From Streptomyces sp. NBC_00190 (GTDB lineage: Bacteria > Actinomycetota > Actinomycetes > Streptomycetales > Streptomycetaceae), in assembly GCF_036203305.1 (NCBI RefSeq), contig NZ_CP108132.1, forward strand, positions 196,074-260,073: a stretch of DNA of 64,000 nt. The letters are read 5' to 3'. Below the pieces are notes generated by a model, which was not told the DNA's origin, ran no database searches, and was given only the letters and a program-made list of their open reading frames with translations. The first letter of the stretch is position 1, and each line of letters begins with the position of its first letter. A program made the position numbers and the translations under genes. This document shows positions 23,357-31,153 of the stretch, one piece after another.

Positions 23357-24958
23357 TCAGACGGCGGCTTCGGCGGCCGCGCGGCCGCGCAGGGCCTGGC
23401 GCAGGGCGCGCCGTTCGGGCTTGCCCACGGGCGTGCGGGGCACGGCGTCGACGACCTCGACGCGGCGGATCCACTCGAAGCGGGCGAGGCGCCGGTTGGC
23501 GCCGTCCACGATCGAGTCGAGGGTGTCGAGCAGGCCGGGTGCGGTGGGGTCGCGCAGGACGATCCCGGCCCAGGTGACGGCCCCATGCACGGGGTCGGGC
23601 CAGCCGACGACCACGCAGTCGGCCACCCGCGGGTCCTCGGCTAGCACGCTCTCGACGGCGGTGGGCGAGACGAGTTCGTTGTCGTGCTTGAAGACGTCCC
23701 CGAGCCGGTCCACCAGGAACAGTTCGCCGTCCTCGTTGAGGTAGCCGACGTCGCCGGTGGAGAACCAGCCGTCCGGGCCGGCCCCGGAGCCGTCCGGGCC
23801 GTCCAGGTAGCCGGCCATCAGCTGGGGCCCGCGCACCTGGACCTCGCCGGTGGCGTACACGTCCATCGGGCGGCGGGTGTCCAGGTGCACGATGCGGCAT
23901 TCGGTGCCGGGCACGGTCCGGCCGACCGAGCCGCGGTGGCCGCCGTCGCCGGGGCTCTGGCAGTGCGAGAGCGGGGAGAGTTCGGCCATCCCGTAGCCCT
24001 GGATGACGGGCACGCCGAGCCGGGAGGAGAGCGCGTGGGCCGTGGCGGGGGCGAGCGCGGTGCCGCCGGAGAGGACCGCGGTCAGCTCGGGCCCGGCGGG
24101 CACGCCCTCGGGCCGTGGGCCGGTGCCCGCGAGCATCCCGGCCAGCCGTTGCAGCCGGGCGGGCAGCCCGTAGTAGTGCGTGGCGCCGCTGCGAGCGGCC
24201 AGCGCGAGCGAGGCCAGCGGGTCGGGGTCGGCGCACAGGACCTGGCAGGCGCCCGCGAACACGGCCGAGTTCAGGTGCATGGTGTGGTAGAGCGGCAGGT
24301 GGTTGAGGGTGACGGAGCGGCTGTCCAGGTGGTGGGCGGCGGCCGTCTGCGCGGCGTTGGCGACCAGGTTGCGGTGGGTGAGCCGGACCCCGCGGGGCCG
24401 CCCGGTGGTGCCGGTCGTGAACTGGACGCAGGCGTCGGCGTCGAGATCGGGGCCGGGCCCGGTGAGCCCGGCGGGAACCGCAACCGACGGGACGGCGAGG
24501 GCCACGGCGAGCGGGACGCAGTCCCCGGGCACCACGCCGTCGTCCGCGTCGGTCACCACGACCGCGCGCAGCGCCGGCAGCCGGTCGCGCAGCTTCGTGA
24601 GCACCTCGGCGGTGGCCGACGGCACGAAGGCGACCTCGACGGCGGCGGCCGTGAAGACGTGCACCAGCCCCGCCTCCCTGATCAGCGGGTTGACCAGCAC
24701 GGCCGTACCGCCGCCGCGCATGGCTCCGTAGTACGCGGCGGGGAACTCCGGGCCGAGGACGCCCGCCACGCCGATCCGGGCTCCGGGGCCGCCGGCGAGG
24801 TGGGTGACGCACGCGGCGAACCGGTCGGTGAGGGCGTCGAGTTCCGCGAAGGTGGCCGCGGCGGAGGCCGTGCGCACGGCGCAGCCGTCCGGGTCGCGCT
24901 CGGCGGCGCGGCGCAGCAGGCCGTCCAGGGGCAGCTGAGGGTACGCGAATCTCGGCAC
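23357..24958 (-). CDS. AMP-forming acyl-CoA/acyl-ACP ligase
   Basis: 533 aa adenylate-forming enzyme. The P-loop is FTTGTTGRPRGVRLTHRN, followed by GYGMAELSPLSH, the hinge YLNEDGELFLVDRLGDVFKHDNELVSP and the catalytic Lys in PRTPVGKPERR. It activates a carboxylic acid to its thioester. GTG at 24958 is chosen over the frame start at 25078 because AGGAGG sits 8 nt upstream and homology begins there. It heads the minus-strand PKS operon behind a SARP-type repeat. A starter-acid or side-chain ligase role is inferred. Confidence 0.9.
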   Translation of the reverse strand: MPRFAYPQLPLDGLLRRAAERDPDGCAVRTASAAATFAELDALTDRFAACVTHLAGGPGARIGVAGVLGPEFPAAYYGAMRGGGTAVLVNPLIREAGLVHVFTAAAVEVAFVPSATAEVLTKLRDRLPALRAVVVTDADDGVVPGDCVPLAVALAVPSVAVPAGLTGPGPDLDADACVQFTTGTTGRPRGVRLTHRNLVANAAQTAAAHHLDSRSVTLNHLPLYHTMHLNSAVFAGACQVLCADPDPLASLALAARSGATHYYGLPARLQRLAGMLAGTGPRPEGVPAGPELTAVLSGGTALAPATAHALSSRLGVPVIQGYGMAELSPLSHCQSPGDGGHRGSVGRTVPGTECRIVHLDTRRPMDVYATGEVQVRGPQLMAGYLDGPDGSGAGPDGWFSTGDVGYLNEDGELFLVDRLGDVFKHDNELVSPTAVESVLAEDPRVADCVVVGWPDPVHGAVTWAGIVLRDPTAPGLLDTLDSIVDGANRRLARFEWIRRVEVVDAVPRTPVGKPERRALRQALRGRAAAEAAV

Positions 24959-25012
24959 GGCACGCTCCTCCTGATCGGACTGACCGGATGAGTCCCTACG
25001 GTCGGTCCGGGC

Positions 25013-25041
25013 GCTTGAGGAGGGTTCGAAGAGTGCTCGAT
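25013..25041. promoter_or_regulatory. SARP-type direct repeats
   Basis: GCTTGAG (25013), GTTCGAA (25024) and GCTCGAT (25035) recur at exactly 11 bp, the helical spacing used by SARP activators. They lie between the divergent ligase (minus) and NTF2-like (plus) genes. The same stretch read on the minus strand gives ATCGAGC, TTCGAAC and CTCAAGC. It is a good candidate target for the SARPs at 27610 and 32588. Confidence 0.65.
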
Positions 25042-25064
25042 GTGCCGTGCAGAGGCTGTACACC

Positions 25065-25526
25065 ATGACCACACCCACCGAAGCGACGGACCGGTCCGCC
25101 CACGAGCAGCCCGAGTTCGGTGTGCTGTACGCCGAGATCCAGCAGTTCTACGCGCACCAGATGCAGCTCTTCGACTCGTTCCTGGCCGAGTCGTGGGCCG
25201 GTACGTTCACCGAGGAGGCCGTCTTCGACGTGCCGACGCTGCCGCACCCGGTGCGCGGGCGGGCCGGGCTGGTCGCCTGCGTGCGGCACAACGAGGAGGC
25301 GGCGCGGCGGACCGGCGAGCGGCTGCGGCACTGGCTCGGCATGCTCGACGTACAGCCGCGGCCCGACGGCACGGTGCACACCCGCGCCTACGAGCTGGTG
25401 TACTTGACCCCGCCCGGCGGGGAGCCCACGGTGCACCGGGTGTGCGTCATGGAGGACACGCTGGTGCGCCGCCGCGGCCACTGGCGCACCGCCCACCGCG
25501 TGGTCTCCCGCGACGACCTGCGTTGA
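25065..25526 (+). CDS. NTF2/SnoaL-like protein (ActVI-A type)
   Basis: 153 aa, cone-shaped NTF2-fold protein: a long helix (YAEIQQFYAHQMQLFDSFL) followed by the strand pattern WAGTFTEEAVFDVP, VHRVCVMEDTLVRRRGHWRTAHRVVSRDD. Related small proteins in type II clusters act as cyclases, hydroxylases or accessory factors. ATG at 25065 is preferred; an in-frame GTG at 25047 would add six residues. It is one of few plus-strand genes here, divergent from the ligase and convergent with the third KS gene 12 bp away. Confidence 0.8.
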   Translation: MTTPTEATDRSAHEQPEFGVLYAEIQQFYAHQMQLFDSFLAESWAGTFTEEAVFDVPTLPHPVRGRAGLVACVRHNEEAARRTGERLRHWLGMLDVQPRPDGTVHTRAYELVYLTPPGGEPTVHRVCVMEDTLVRRRGHWRTAHRVVSRDDLR

Positions 25527-25538
25527 GGACGACCGGCG

Positions 25539-26807
25539 TCAGACGCGGGTCACCACCAGCGCGCTGTGCGTGCCGCCGAAGCCGCTGCCCACCGTGAGGG
25601 CGGTCCGCACGCGCTGCTCGCGCGCGGTGAGCGGCGTGTAGTCGAGGTCGCAGGCCGGGTCGGGCTCGTGCAGGTTCGCGGTCGGCGGCACCACGCCGTG
25701 TTCGACGGCGAGCAGGCAGGCGGCCACGGCGAGGGCGCCGAGCGCCCCCAGCGAATACCCGATCATGGAGGCGACGGCGCTGACCGGCACGTGGTGCGCG
25801 TGCGCGCCCAGGGCCCGCTTGAGGGCCACCGTCTCGTGGACGTCGCCGCTGCGGGTCCCCGAGCCGTGCGCGGCCACGTGGCCCACCGCCCCGGGGTCCA
25901 GGCGTGCCTCGTCCAGCGCGGCGCGGACGGCCTCGGCGAGATCGGCGCCGCCGGCCCGCAGCCCGGTCATGTGGTAGGCGCTGCTGCGCGAACCGAACCC
26001 GGCGATCTCCGCGTACACGTGGGCGCCGCGGCGCCGCGCGTGCTCCAGCTCCTCCACCACGAGCATGGCCGCGCCCTCGCCCAGGACGAACCCGTCGCGG
26101 GTGCGGTCGAAGGGCCGGGCGGCGCCCTGCGGATCCTCGTTGCGCTGGTGGGAGGCGATGCGGACGGCGTCGAAGGAAGCCAGCGTCATCGGCGAGATCG
26201 GCGCCTCGCTCCCCCCGGCGACCATCACGTCGGCGCCGCCCTCGCGGATCAGGTCGACGGCGTGCCCGATCGCGTCCAGGCCCGAGGTGCAGCCGCTGGA
26301 CAGCAAGGACACCGGGCCCTGGGAGCCGACGGTACGGGCCACCTCGGCGGCCATGGAGGAGGGCACGAAGTAGTCGTACAGCCGCTCCGCCACCCGCCCC
26401 GGCTGCGACGCAGGGCAGCCGGTGGCGCGGCCCGCGGCGGCGGCGAACTCCCGGTCGAGGGAGCTCGCGCAGCCGAGCGCGCTGCCCAGGGTGACCCCGC
26501 AGCGCAGCGGGTCGAGTCCCTGCGGCCCGCCCGGCCCGCCCAGCCCGCTGTCGGCCAGAGCCTCCCGGGCCCCCGCCACCGCGAACTGGGCACCGCGGTC
26601 GAGCCGCAGGGCCTCGGCCAGGCTGAGCCCGCAGCCCAGCTCGTCGAAGTCGGCCTCGGCGGCGACCCGGGAGCGGAACCCGGAGGCGTCGAAGCGGGTC
26701 AGGGCGCGGGTGGCGGTCCGCCCGGAGGTGAGCAGATCCCAGAAGCCCGGCACACCGACCCCGCCCGGCGCGACCACGCCCAGGCCGGTGACGACGGCCC
26801 GCCTCAC
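25539..26807 (-). CDS. third ketosynthase, KS-alpha-like with altered catalytic set
   Basis: 422 aa, clearly of the KS-alpha branch ([37 protein letters not shown]). Cys173 ([10 protein letters not shown]) and His314 (AAHGSGT) remain, but the Lys is Ala346 and the second His is Tyr351 in AVASMIGYSLGA. Those residues serve malonyl decarboxylation, so it may transfer or accept acyl groups without condensing. It is not a CLF, because Cys is kept. It starts at GTG 26807, coupled by GTGA to the upstream thioesterase. Priming, editing or scaffold roles are open. Confidence 0.85.
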   Translation of the reverse strand: MRRAVVTGLGVVAPGGVGVPGFWDLLTSGRTATRALTRFDASGFRSRVAAEADFDELGCGLSLAEALRLDRGAQFAVAGAREALADSGLGGPGGPQGLDPLRCGVTLGSALGCASSLDREFAAAAGRATGCPASQPGRVAERLYDYFVPSSMAAEVARTVGSQGPVSLLSSGCTSGLDAIGHAVDLIREGGADVMVAGGSEAPISPMTLASFDAVRIASHQRNEDPQGAARPFDRTRDGFVLGEGAAMLVVEELEHARRRGAHVYAEIAGFGSRSSAYHMTGLRAGGADLAEAVRAALDEARLDPGAVGHVAAHGSGTRSGDVHETVALKRALGAHAHHVPVSAVASMIGYSLGALGALAVAACLLAVEHGVVPPTANLHEPDPACDLDYTPLTAREQRVRTALTVGSGFGGTHSALVVTRV

Positions 26808-27565
26808 CGGCCCCGCGCCACGGCCGGCGCGGGCGTCGCCGCCCGCTCCACGACACGCGCGGCCCGCCCGATCAGCCGGGGCAGGGCCTTGTCGCGTACG
26901 AAGAAGTGCCCGCCCGGGACGGTGCGGTGGGCGAACGGGCCGGTGGTCCAGCGCGCCCAGCCGGCCAGCGCCTCGGGGGTGCCCAGCGTGTCCTCGCGTC
27001 CGGCGACGGCCAGGACCGGCACCGGGAGCGGGCCCGCGTCCCCGGGTTCCCGGGCCGCGGCGCGCAGCGCTCCGGCGAGCCTGAGGTCGTCACGCAGGAC
27101 GGGGAAGACGGATCGGTGCCACAGGTCACCGGGGGCGGTTCCGGCCGGCACCGCGTCGAGGGTGTCCAGGACTTGGAGCAGTTCGGCGTCGGGCAGGTCC
27201 GCGCAGGTCGCGAGCGCGGCAGGCGCGTCGGGCGGCGGCAGGGCCCCGATCGCGAGCAGGGCGGGCAGCGGCAGCCCGCACGCGTGCAGGTGCCGGGCCA
27301 GGGTGTAGGCGACCATGCCGCCGAGGCTGTGGCCGTACAGCACGTACGGCTCCCCCGCCCGTACGGCCGTTTCGACCAGCGGGGCCAGGTCCGCCAGGAG
27401 GGCGTCCCGGTCGGTCACCCGTGCCTCGCCGCGCCGCCCGTCCCGCCCGGGCAGCAGCCACGCCTTCGTCTCCACTCCCGGCCCGACCAGCCTCGGCCAG
27501 CGGTGGAAGGCCGAGACCCCGGCCCCCGCGTGTGCGAAGCACAGCACCCGTACGCCCATCCCCAT
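26804..27565 (-). CDS. type II thioesterase
   Basis: 253 aa alpha/beta hydrolase of the RifR/TEII type. The nucleophile elbow is LYGHSLGGMVAYTLARHL, the acidic member lies in AVAGREDTLGT and the His in PGGHFFV. Such enzymes remove wrong or stalled acyl groups from carrier proteins. ATG at 27565 (MGMGVRVLCFAHAG) is chosen; a second ATG lies 6 bp downstream. It is coupled to the third KS and follows the SARP gene by 44 bp on the same strand, so SARP, thioesterase and KS may share a transcript. Confidence 0.9.
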   Translation of the reverse strand: MGMGVRVLCFAHAGAGVSAFHRWPRLVGPGVETKAWLLPGRDGRRGEARVTDRDALLADLAPLVETAVRAGEPYVLYGHSLGGMVAYTLARHLHACGLPLPALLAIGALPPPDAPAALATCADLPDAELLQVLDTLDAVPAGTAPGDLWHRSVFPVLRDDLRLAGALRAAAREPGDAGPLPVPVLAVAGREDTLGTPEALAGWARWTTGPFAHRTVPGGHFFVRDKALPRLIGRAARVVERAATPAPAVARGR

Positions 27566-27609
27566 GCCCTTCTGTGTCGAAATCCGGTCCGTCGTCGGCC
27601 TGTCGCGCC

Positions 27610-28431
27610 TTACGCCGCGTACAGGTTGAAGGTCGAGCCGCGGCGCGGTCCCGCGGGCACGTCCAGGGCCGGGTCGACGGCGAGCATCGCATGGTGCAGC
27701 CGCTGCAGCTGCGGCGAGGGCTCGACGCCGAGCTCCTCGATCAGCCGGGCGCGGAGCCTGCGGTAGATGTCGAGGGCGGTGGCCTGGCGGCCCGAGCGGT
27801 AGAAGGCCACCATCGCCTGCGAGTGCAGCCCCTCGTGCTGCGGGTGGCGGGCGATCATCTCCTTCAGTTCGGCGAGGAGTTCGGTGTGCCGGCCCAGCCG
27901 CAGGTCCACGTCGATGCGCCGCTCGGTGGTCACGAGCCGGCTCTCCTCCAGACGCATGACCTCGATCTCCAGGATCGGCCCCACCCGTACGTCGACCAGC
28001 GCGTGCCCCTGCCACAGGCCGAGTGCCCGGCGCAGCAGCACGGCTGCGGTCTCGTCGTCCCCCTTGTCGAAGGCACTCTGGCCGCTCGCGACCAGCTGCT
28101 CGTATTCGTGGACGTCCACGGACTCCGGCGGCATTTGCAGGAGGTAGCCCCCGTGGCGGGTCGCCAGCAGCTCCTTGGCATTTCCCGGGGCCCCCGGACC
28201 CATGGCCGTGCCGAGCCGCCGGCGAAGTTGAAGTATGTACGTCTGGAGGGTGGTCAGCGCGCTGTGCGGAAGCTGCGTCCCCCATATTTCTTCCATAAGC
28301 GTCGGTACGGGCATGACCCGGCCAGGGTAGAGCGCGAGCAGCGCCAGGATCTGGCGCGGCTTCCTGGCGGTCGGAACAATCGAGCCCCCGTTGACCTCGG
28401 CACTCAACGGACCCAGAACCTGAATCTTCAT
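27610..28431 (-). CDS. SARP-family pathway activator 1
   Basis: 273 aa, the size of ActII-ORF4/RedD-type SARPs. An N-terminal OmpR-like winged helix (KPRQILALLALYPGRVMPVPTLMEEIWG, HSALTTLQTYILQLRRRL) is followed by a bacterial transcriptional activation domain (ALGLWQGHALVDV, LRARLIEELGVEPSPQLQRLHHAML). It binds 11-bp-spaced repeats and recruits RNA polymerase. AGGAG lies before ATG 28431. Upstream GTCGAGT/GTCGATT repeats at 11 bp could mean self-activation or control by SARP 2. Confidence 0.93.
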   Translation of the reverse strand: MKIQVLGPLSAEVNGGSIVPTARKPRQILALLALYPGRVMPVPTLMEEIWGTQLPHSALTTLQTYILQLRRRLGTAMGPGAPGNAKELLATRHGGYLLQMPPESVDVHEYEQLVASGQSAFDKGDDETAAVLLRRALGLWQGHALVDVRVGPILEIEVMRLEESRLVTTERRIDVDLRLGRHTELLAELKEMIARHPQHEGLHSQAMVAFYRSGRQATALDIYRRLRARLIEELGVEPSPQLQRLHHAMLAVDPALDVPAGPRRGSTFNLYAA

Positions 28432-28450
28432 GGTCTCCTCCGTCACTAAC

Positions 28451-28468
28451 GTCGAGTTCCCGTCGATT
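28451..28468. promoter_or_regulatory. possible SARP repeat upstream of SARP 1
   Basis: GTCGAGT (28451) and GTCGATT (28462) are 11 bp apart, 20 bp upstream of the SARP 1 start. The whole gap 28432-28702 is relatively A+T rich and otherwise shows no gene. Confidence 0.4.
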
Positions 28469-28702
28469 TCCAGCCTTCGACTCGTGCACGGTAGCGGGAC
28501 CCAGGGAATAGCCGCCAAAACCTTGAGCAGCCGTCGAGCGGCCTTCCAACCCATTGAATTCCGGACCCCTTCCGACCCGGCGGAATGCCTAATTCAGGGG
28601 GTCGGCCCGGCATTCCGGTTATCACCTCCGATTCAACCGGTACTCGATATCTCCTCGAATTTTCGGGGGAAGTCGAGAACTGGCTGAGAGGCGGGGGGTG
28701 TT

Positions 28703-29476
28703 TCAGGTCAGGGCGAGGACGCGGGGCGTGGCGCGCCCCCAGGGGAATCCGGTGCGCAGGTCCGCGGCGGGCGACCCCGCCCCGGCCGGCGTGCCGGTCT
28801 CGACCGCGACCGCGGCGACGGTCTCCGCCGCCGGCTCGAACTCCAGGAAGCGCCAGCGGTCCGGCCGGCCGTCCCCGGCCACGGTGAGGACCGGCGGACC
28901 GTCTTCGTCCGCCCGCGTGAAGGCGTACTCCTCCTGGGCCGGGCCCGGGCCGAGGCCGAGGCCGCGCGCTTTCGCGTACGCCTGCCTGAGCGTCCACAGC
29001 CGCAGCGCGCGGCGGGTGCGCGAAGGCCCGGCGGGCGCGCGGGCGATCCAGTCCCGCTCCGCCCGCGCGAAGCCCTCGGCGATGCTCTCCAGGGCGGCCG
29101 CGCCGCGGCCCGTGTGCTCGACGTCCACGCCGATGCGGTGGCCGCGGGCCACGCCCACGAGCGTGTGGGCGTGGGTGCGGGACAGGCTGAAGTCCAGCGC
29201 CCCGCCGCCGCGCGGCAGTCCTTCCGCCGGGGGCCGCAGGAAGGGCCGTCCGTGCGCGGAGCGCCGCAGGTCGGCCTCCGCCTCGGGGATTCCGGTCTCC
29301 AGGGCCAGGACCCGGCGCAGGAGCGTGTGCGCCACGAGGTACCGGCGCCGGTCCCGTTCGAAGTGGAACCGGGTGGCGGTCTCCTGCTCGTGGGCGTCGA
29401 GCCAGTGCGCGGCGAGGGTGGCGGCGAGCCCCGGGGCGAGATCGGCCTCGGGGCAGAACCAGAGGCTGACGCTCAC
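28703..29476 (-). CDS. PPTase-like protein with altered catalytic motif
   Basis: 257 aa with the Sfp-type fold: early RYLVAHTLLRRVLALE, the first acidic pair in RIGVDVE (Asp118, Glu120) and a C-terminal half with LWTLRQAYAKARGLG. The normal WxxKE is WTLRQ: the Lys is Arg164 and the metal-binding Glu is Gln165. Reduced or no transferase activity is expected. GTG at 29476 overlaps the stop of the KS-like gene by GTGA. It is the last gene of a three-gene unit with the KS-like protein and tandem ACP, so it may bind rather than modify those ACPs. Two-residue PPTases exist, so activity is not excluded. Confidence 0.82.
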   Translation of the reverse strand: MSVSLWFCPEADLAPGLAATLAAHWLDAHEQETATRFHFERDRRRYLVAHTLLRRVLALETGIPEAEADLRRSAHGRPFLRPPAEGLPRGGGALDFSLSRTHAHTLVGVARGHRIGVDVEHTGRGAAALESIAEGFARAERDWIARAPAGPSRTRRALRLWTLRQAYAKARGLGLGPGPAQEEYAFTRADEDGPPVLTVAGDGRPDRWRFLEFEPAAETVAAVAVETGTPAGAGSPAADLRTGFPWGRATPRVLALT

Positions 29477-31137
29477 CGTGCCGGCAGCCACAGGGGGGTG
29501 CGCAGCAGCGCGGACGGCGGCATGGGCACCGAGACGGCCCCCGCGCCGGGTACGGCCTCCAGCGCGGCCCAGTCCACGTCCACCCCGGACAGCCACAGGT
29601 CGCGCAGCTGTCCCAGTCTGCCGCCGTGCCACAGGGCGGCGAGGTAGCCGACGGTCTCGGCGGCCTCGCCGAGTCCCATCGGATCCCGCTGCCCGCCGCG
29701 CAGGTCCACGCACGAGGCGTCCCCCAGCACCCGTACCAGTTCCTCCGCGCCGTGCACGACGACGGCGATCCGGCAGTCCATGGCCGCGCGCCCGGCCCGC
29801 AGCCCGCGCGCCACCGCCGCGATGCCCGGTACCTCGTACCCCGCCCGCAGCCACTCCGCCAACCGCTGTGCGGTGGCCTTCACATGGCGTGGTGTCGGAC
29901 CGGACAGCACCACCAGCTCCGCGCGTCCGGCCGCGCGCGCGGCGCCGTCGTACTGCGACGGCGCCGGCAGGTACTCCTCCAGCACCACCTGGGCGTCGAC
30001 TCCGCCCGCACCCCGCAGGCCCGCGACCGCGCGGCGGGGCTCCGACGGGTCCGGATGCGTCCAGGGCTCGGCGACGGCGCGGCCGGGTGTGGGGACCAGG
30101 ACGCCGTGGCGCAGCTGGAGGACGGCGCGCACGAGCAGCGCCAGTCCGGTGGCCGGCCCGCTGCGGCCCACCGAGGGCTGCGCGCAGGCCGCCGTCTCGC
30201 GCAGGCCGAGGCCCTCCTCGGTGACCGAGGCCCGCTCCAGGGCCGCCCCGAGCATCCCGGACTCCGCGTGCGCGGCGGCGCTGCCGCGCACGACGGCGTG
30301 GACGGTGTCGCCGTCCGCGAGGGCCCGTTCCAGCGGCTTCAGCAGCAGCGCCCCCACCGCCTCGCCCGCCCCGGGCCGCAGGCTCCACCGGTGCAGCAGC
30401 AGGTGGACGCCTCCGACGAGGGCTGCCGCGCACTCCCCGCGCTCCAGGGCCGCGAGCGCGAGGTGCAGCGCCGTCGGCACGGAGGCCTCGGCGGTGTCCA
30501 CGCACTGGCTGGGTCCCGTCAGGCCGAGCACCCGGGACACACTGTTGGCCATGTCCCAGTGCCCGCCGCCCGGTTCCACGCCCGCCTCGGCGGCGAGCAG
30601 CGGCCAGTCGCCCTCCCCCGCGCCGACGAACACCCCGACGCCGCGCGCGGTGCCGTCGGGGGCGCGCAGCGCGTCGAGCCGGGTGCCGGTGCATCCGGCG
30701 TCCTCGAACGCCTCCCAGGCCGTCTCCAGCAGCAGGCGTGCGCGCGGGTCGGTCAGCGCGGCCTCCCGCGGGTCGAGCCCGAAGAACTCCGCGTCGAAGT
30801 CCGCGACCCGCTCCAGGTAGTGGCCGGGCTCCGTGCCGGGCCGGCCGGGCGGCGGCGCGGCGGCCGCGCCGCGGCCGGTGCACAGCAGCCGCCAGTACGC
30901 CGCGAGGTCCGGGGCCTGCGGAAAGCGGCCGGCCATCCCGACGACGGCCACGGGGGCCTGCGCCGCCGCCAGGTCCCGCGCGGCCGGTGCGTACGGCACC
31001 GAGGGCAGTGCGGGCATCTGCGGCGAGCCGCCCGCGAGCGCGGGGGCGGCGGCCACGGCGGGCGTCAGCAGCGCGACCGCCTGCCTGCGGTCCAGGGTCC
31101 CGTCCTTGAAACGGGTCAGGATCTCCCGCTCGTCCAT
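29473..31137 (-). CDS. type I PKS KS-like protein lacking catalytic residues
   Basis: 554 aa. After a 60-residue leader containing ILTRFKDGTLDRRQAVALL comes a modular-type KS core (PVAVVGMAGRFPQAPDLAAYW, ADFDAEFFGLDPREAALTDP, LLLETAWEAFEDAG). At the Cys site the sequence is VDTAEASVPTALHL, so Cys is Glu217. The AHGTGT block is missing and the last His is Arg325 (PSVGRSGP). A post-KS linker follows (LSGPTPRHVKATAQRLAEWL) and ends with LRDLWLSGVDVDWAALE. It has no AT, ACP or other domain. It lies between the tandem ACP (17 bp) and the PPTase-like gene (overlap). A scaffold role is inferred. Confidence 0.8.
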   Translation of the reverse strand: MDEREILTRFKDGTLDRRQAVALLTPAVAAAPALAGGSPQMPALPSVPYAPAARDLAAAQAPVAVVGMAGRFPQAPDLAAYWRLLCTGRGAAAAPPPGRPGTEPGHYLERVADFDAEFFGLDPREAALTDPRARLLLETAWEAFEDAGCTGTRLDALRAPDGTARGVGVFVGAGEGDWPLLAAEAGVEPGGGHWDMANSVSRVLGLTGPSQCVDTAEASVPTALHLALAALERGECAAALVGGVHLLLHRWSLRPGAGEAVGALLLKPLERALADGDTVHAVVRGSAAAHAESGMLGAALERASVTEEGLGLRETAACAQPSVGRSGPATGLALLVRAVLQLRHGVLVPTPGRAVAEPWTHPDPSEPRRAVAGLRGAGGVDAQVVLEEYLPAPSQYDGAARAAGRAELVVLSGPTPRHVKATAQRLAEWLRAGYEVPGIAAVARGLRAGRAAMDCRIAVVVHGAEELVRVLGDASCVDLRGGQRDPMGLGEAAETVGYLAALWHGGRLGQLRDLWLSGVDVDWAALEAVPGAGAVSVPMPPSALLRTPLWLPAR

Positions 31138-31153
31138 CCCGGTTCGTCTCCCG

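Noticed and set aside
20769..24812. Single 1347-residue fusion protein
   Set aside because: Only the last 267 residues are a real ketoreductase; the rest is out-of-frame reading of the monooxygenase and ligase genes.
27610..28431. In-frame TTA (bldA) codon in SARP 1
   Set aside because: The apparent TTA near 28297 spans two codons (CTT ATG), so it is not in frame.
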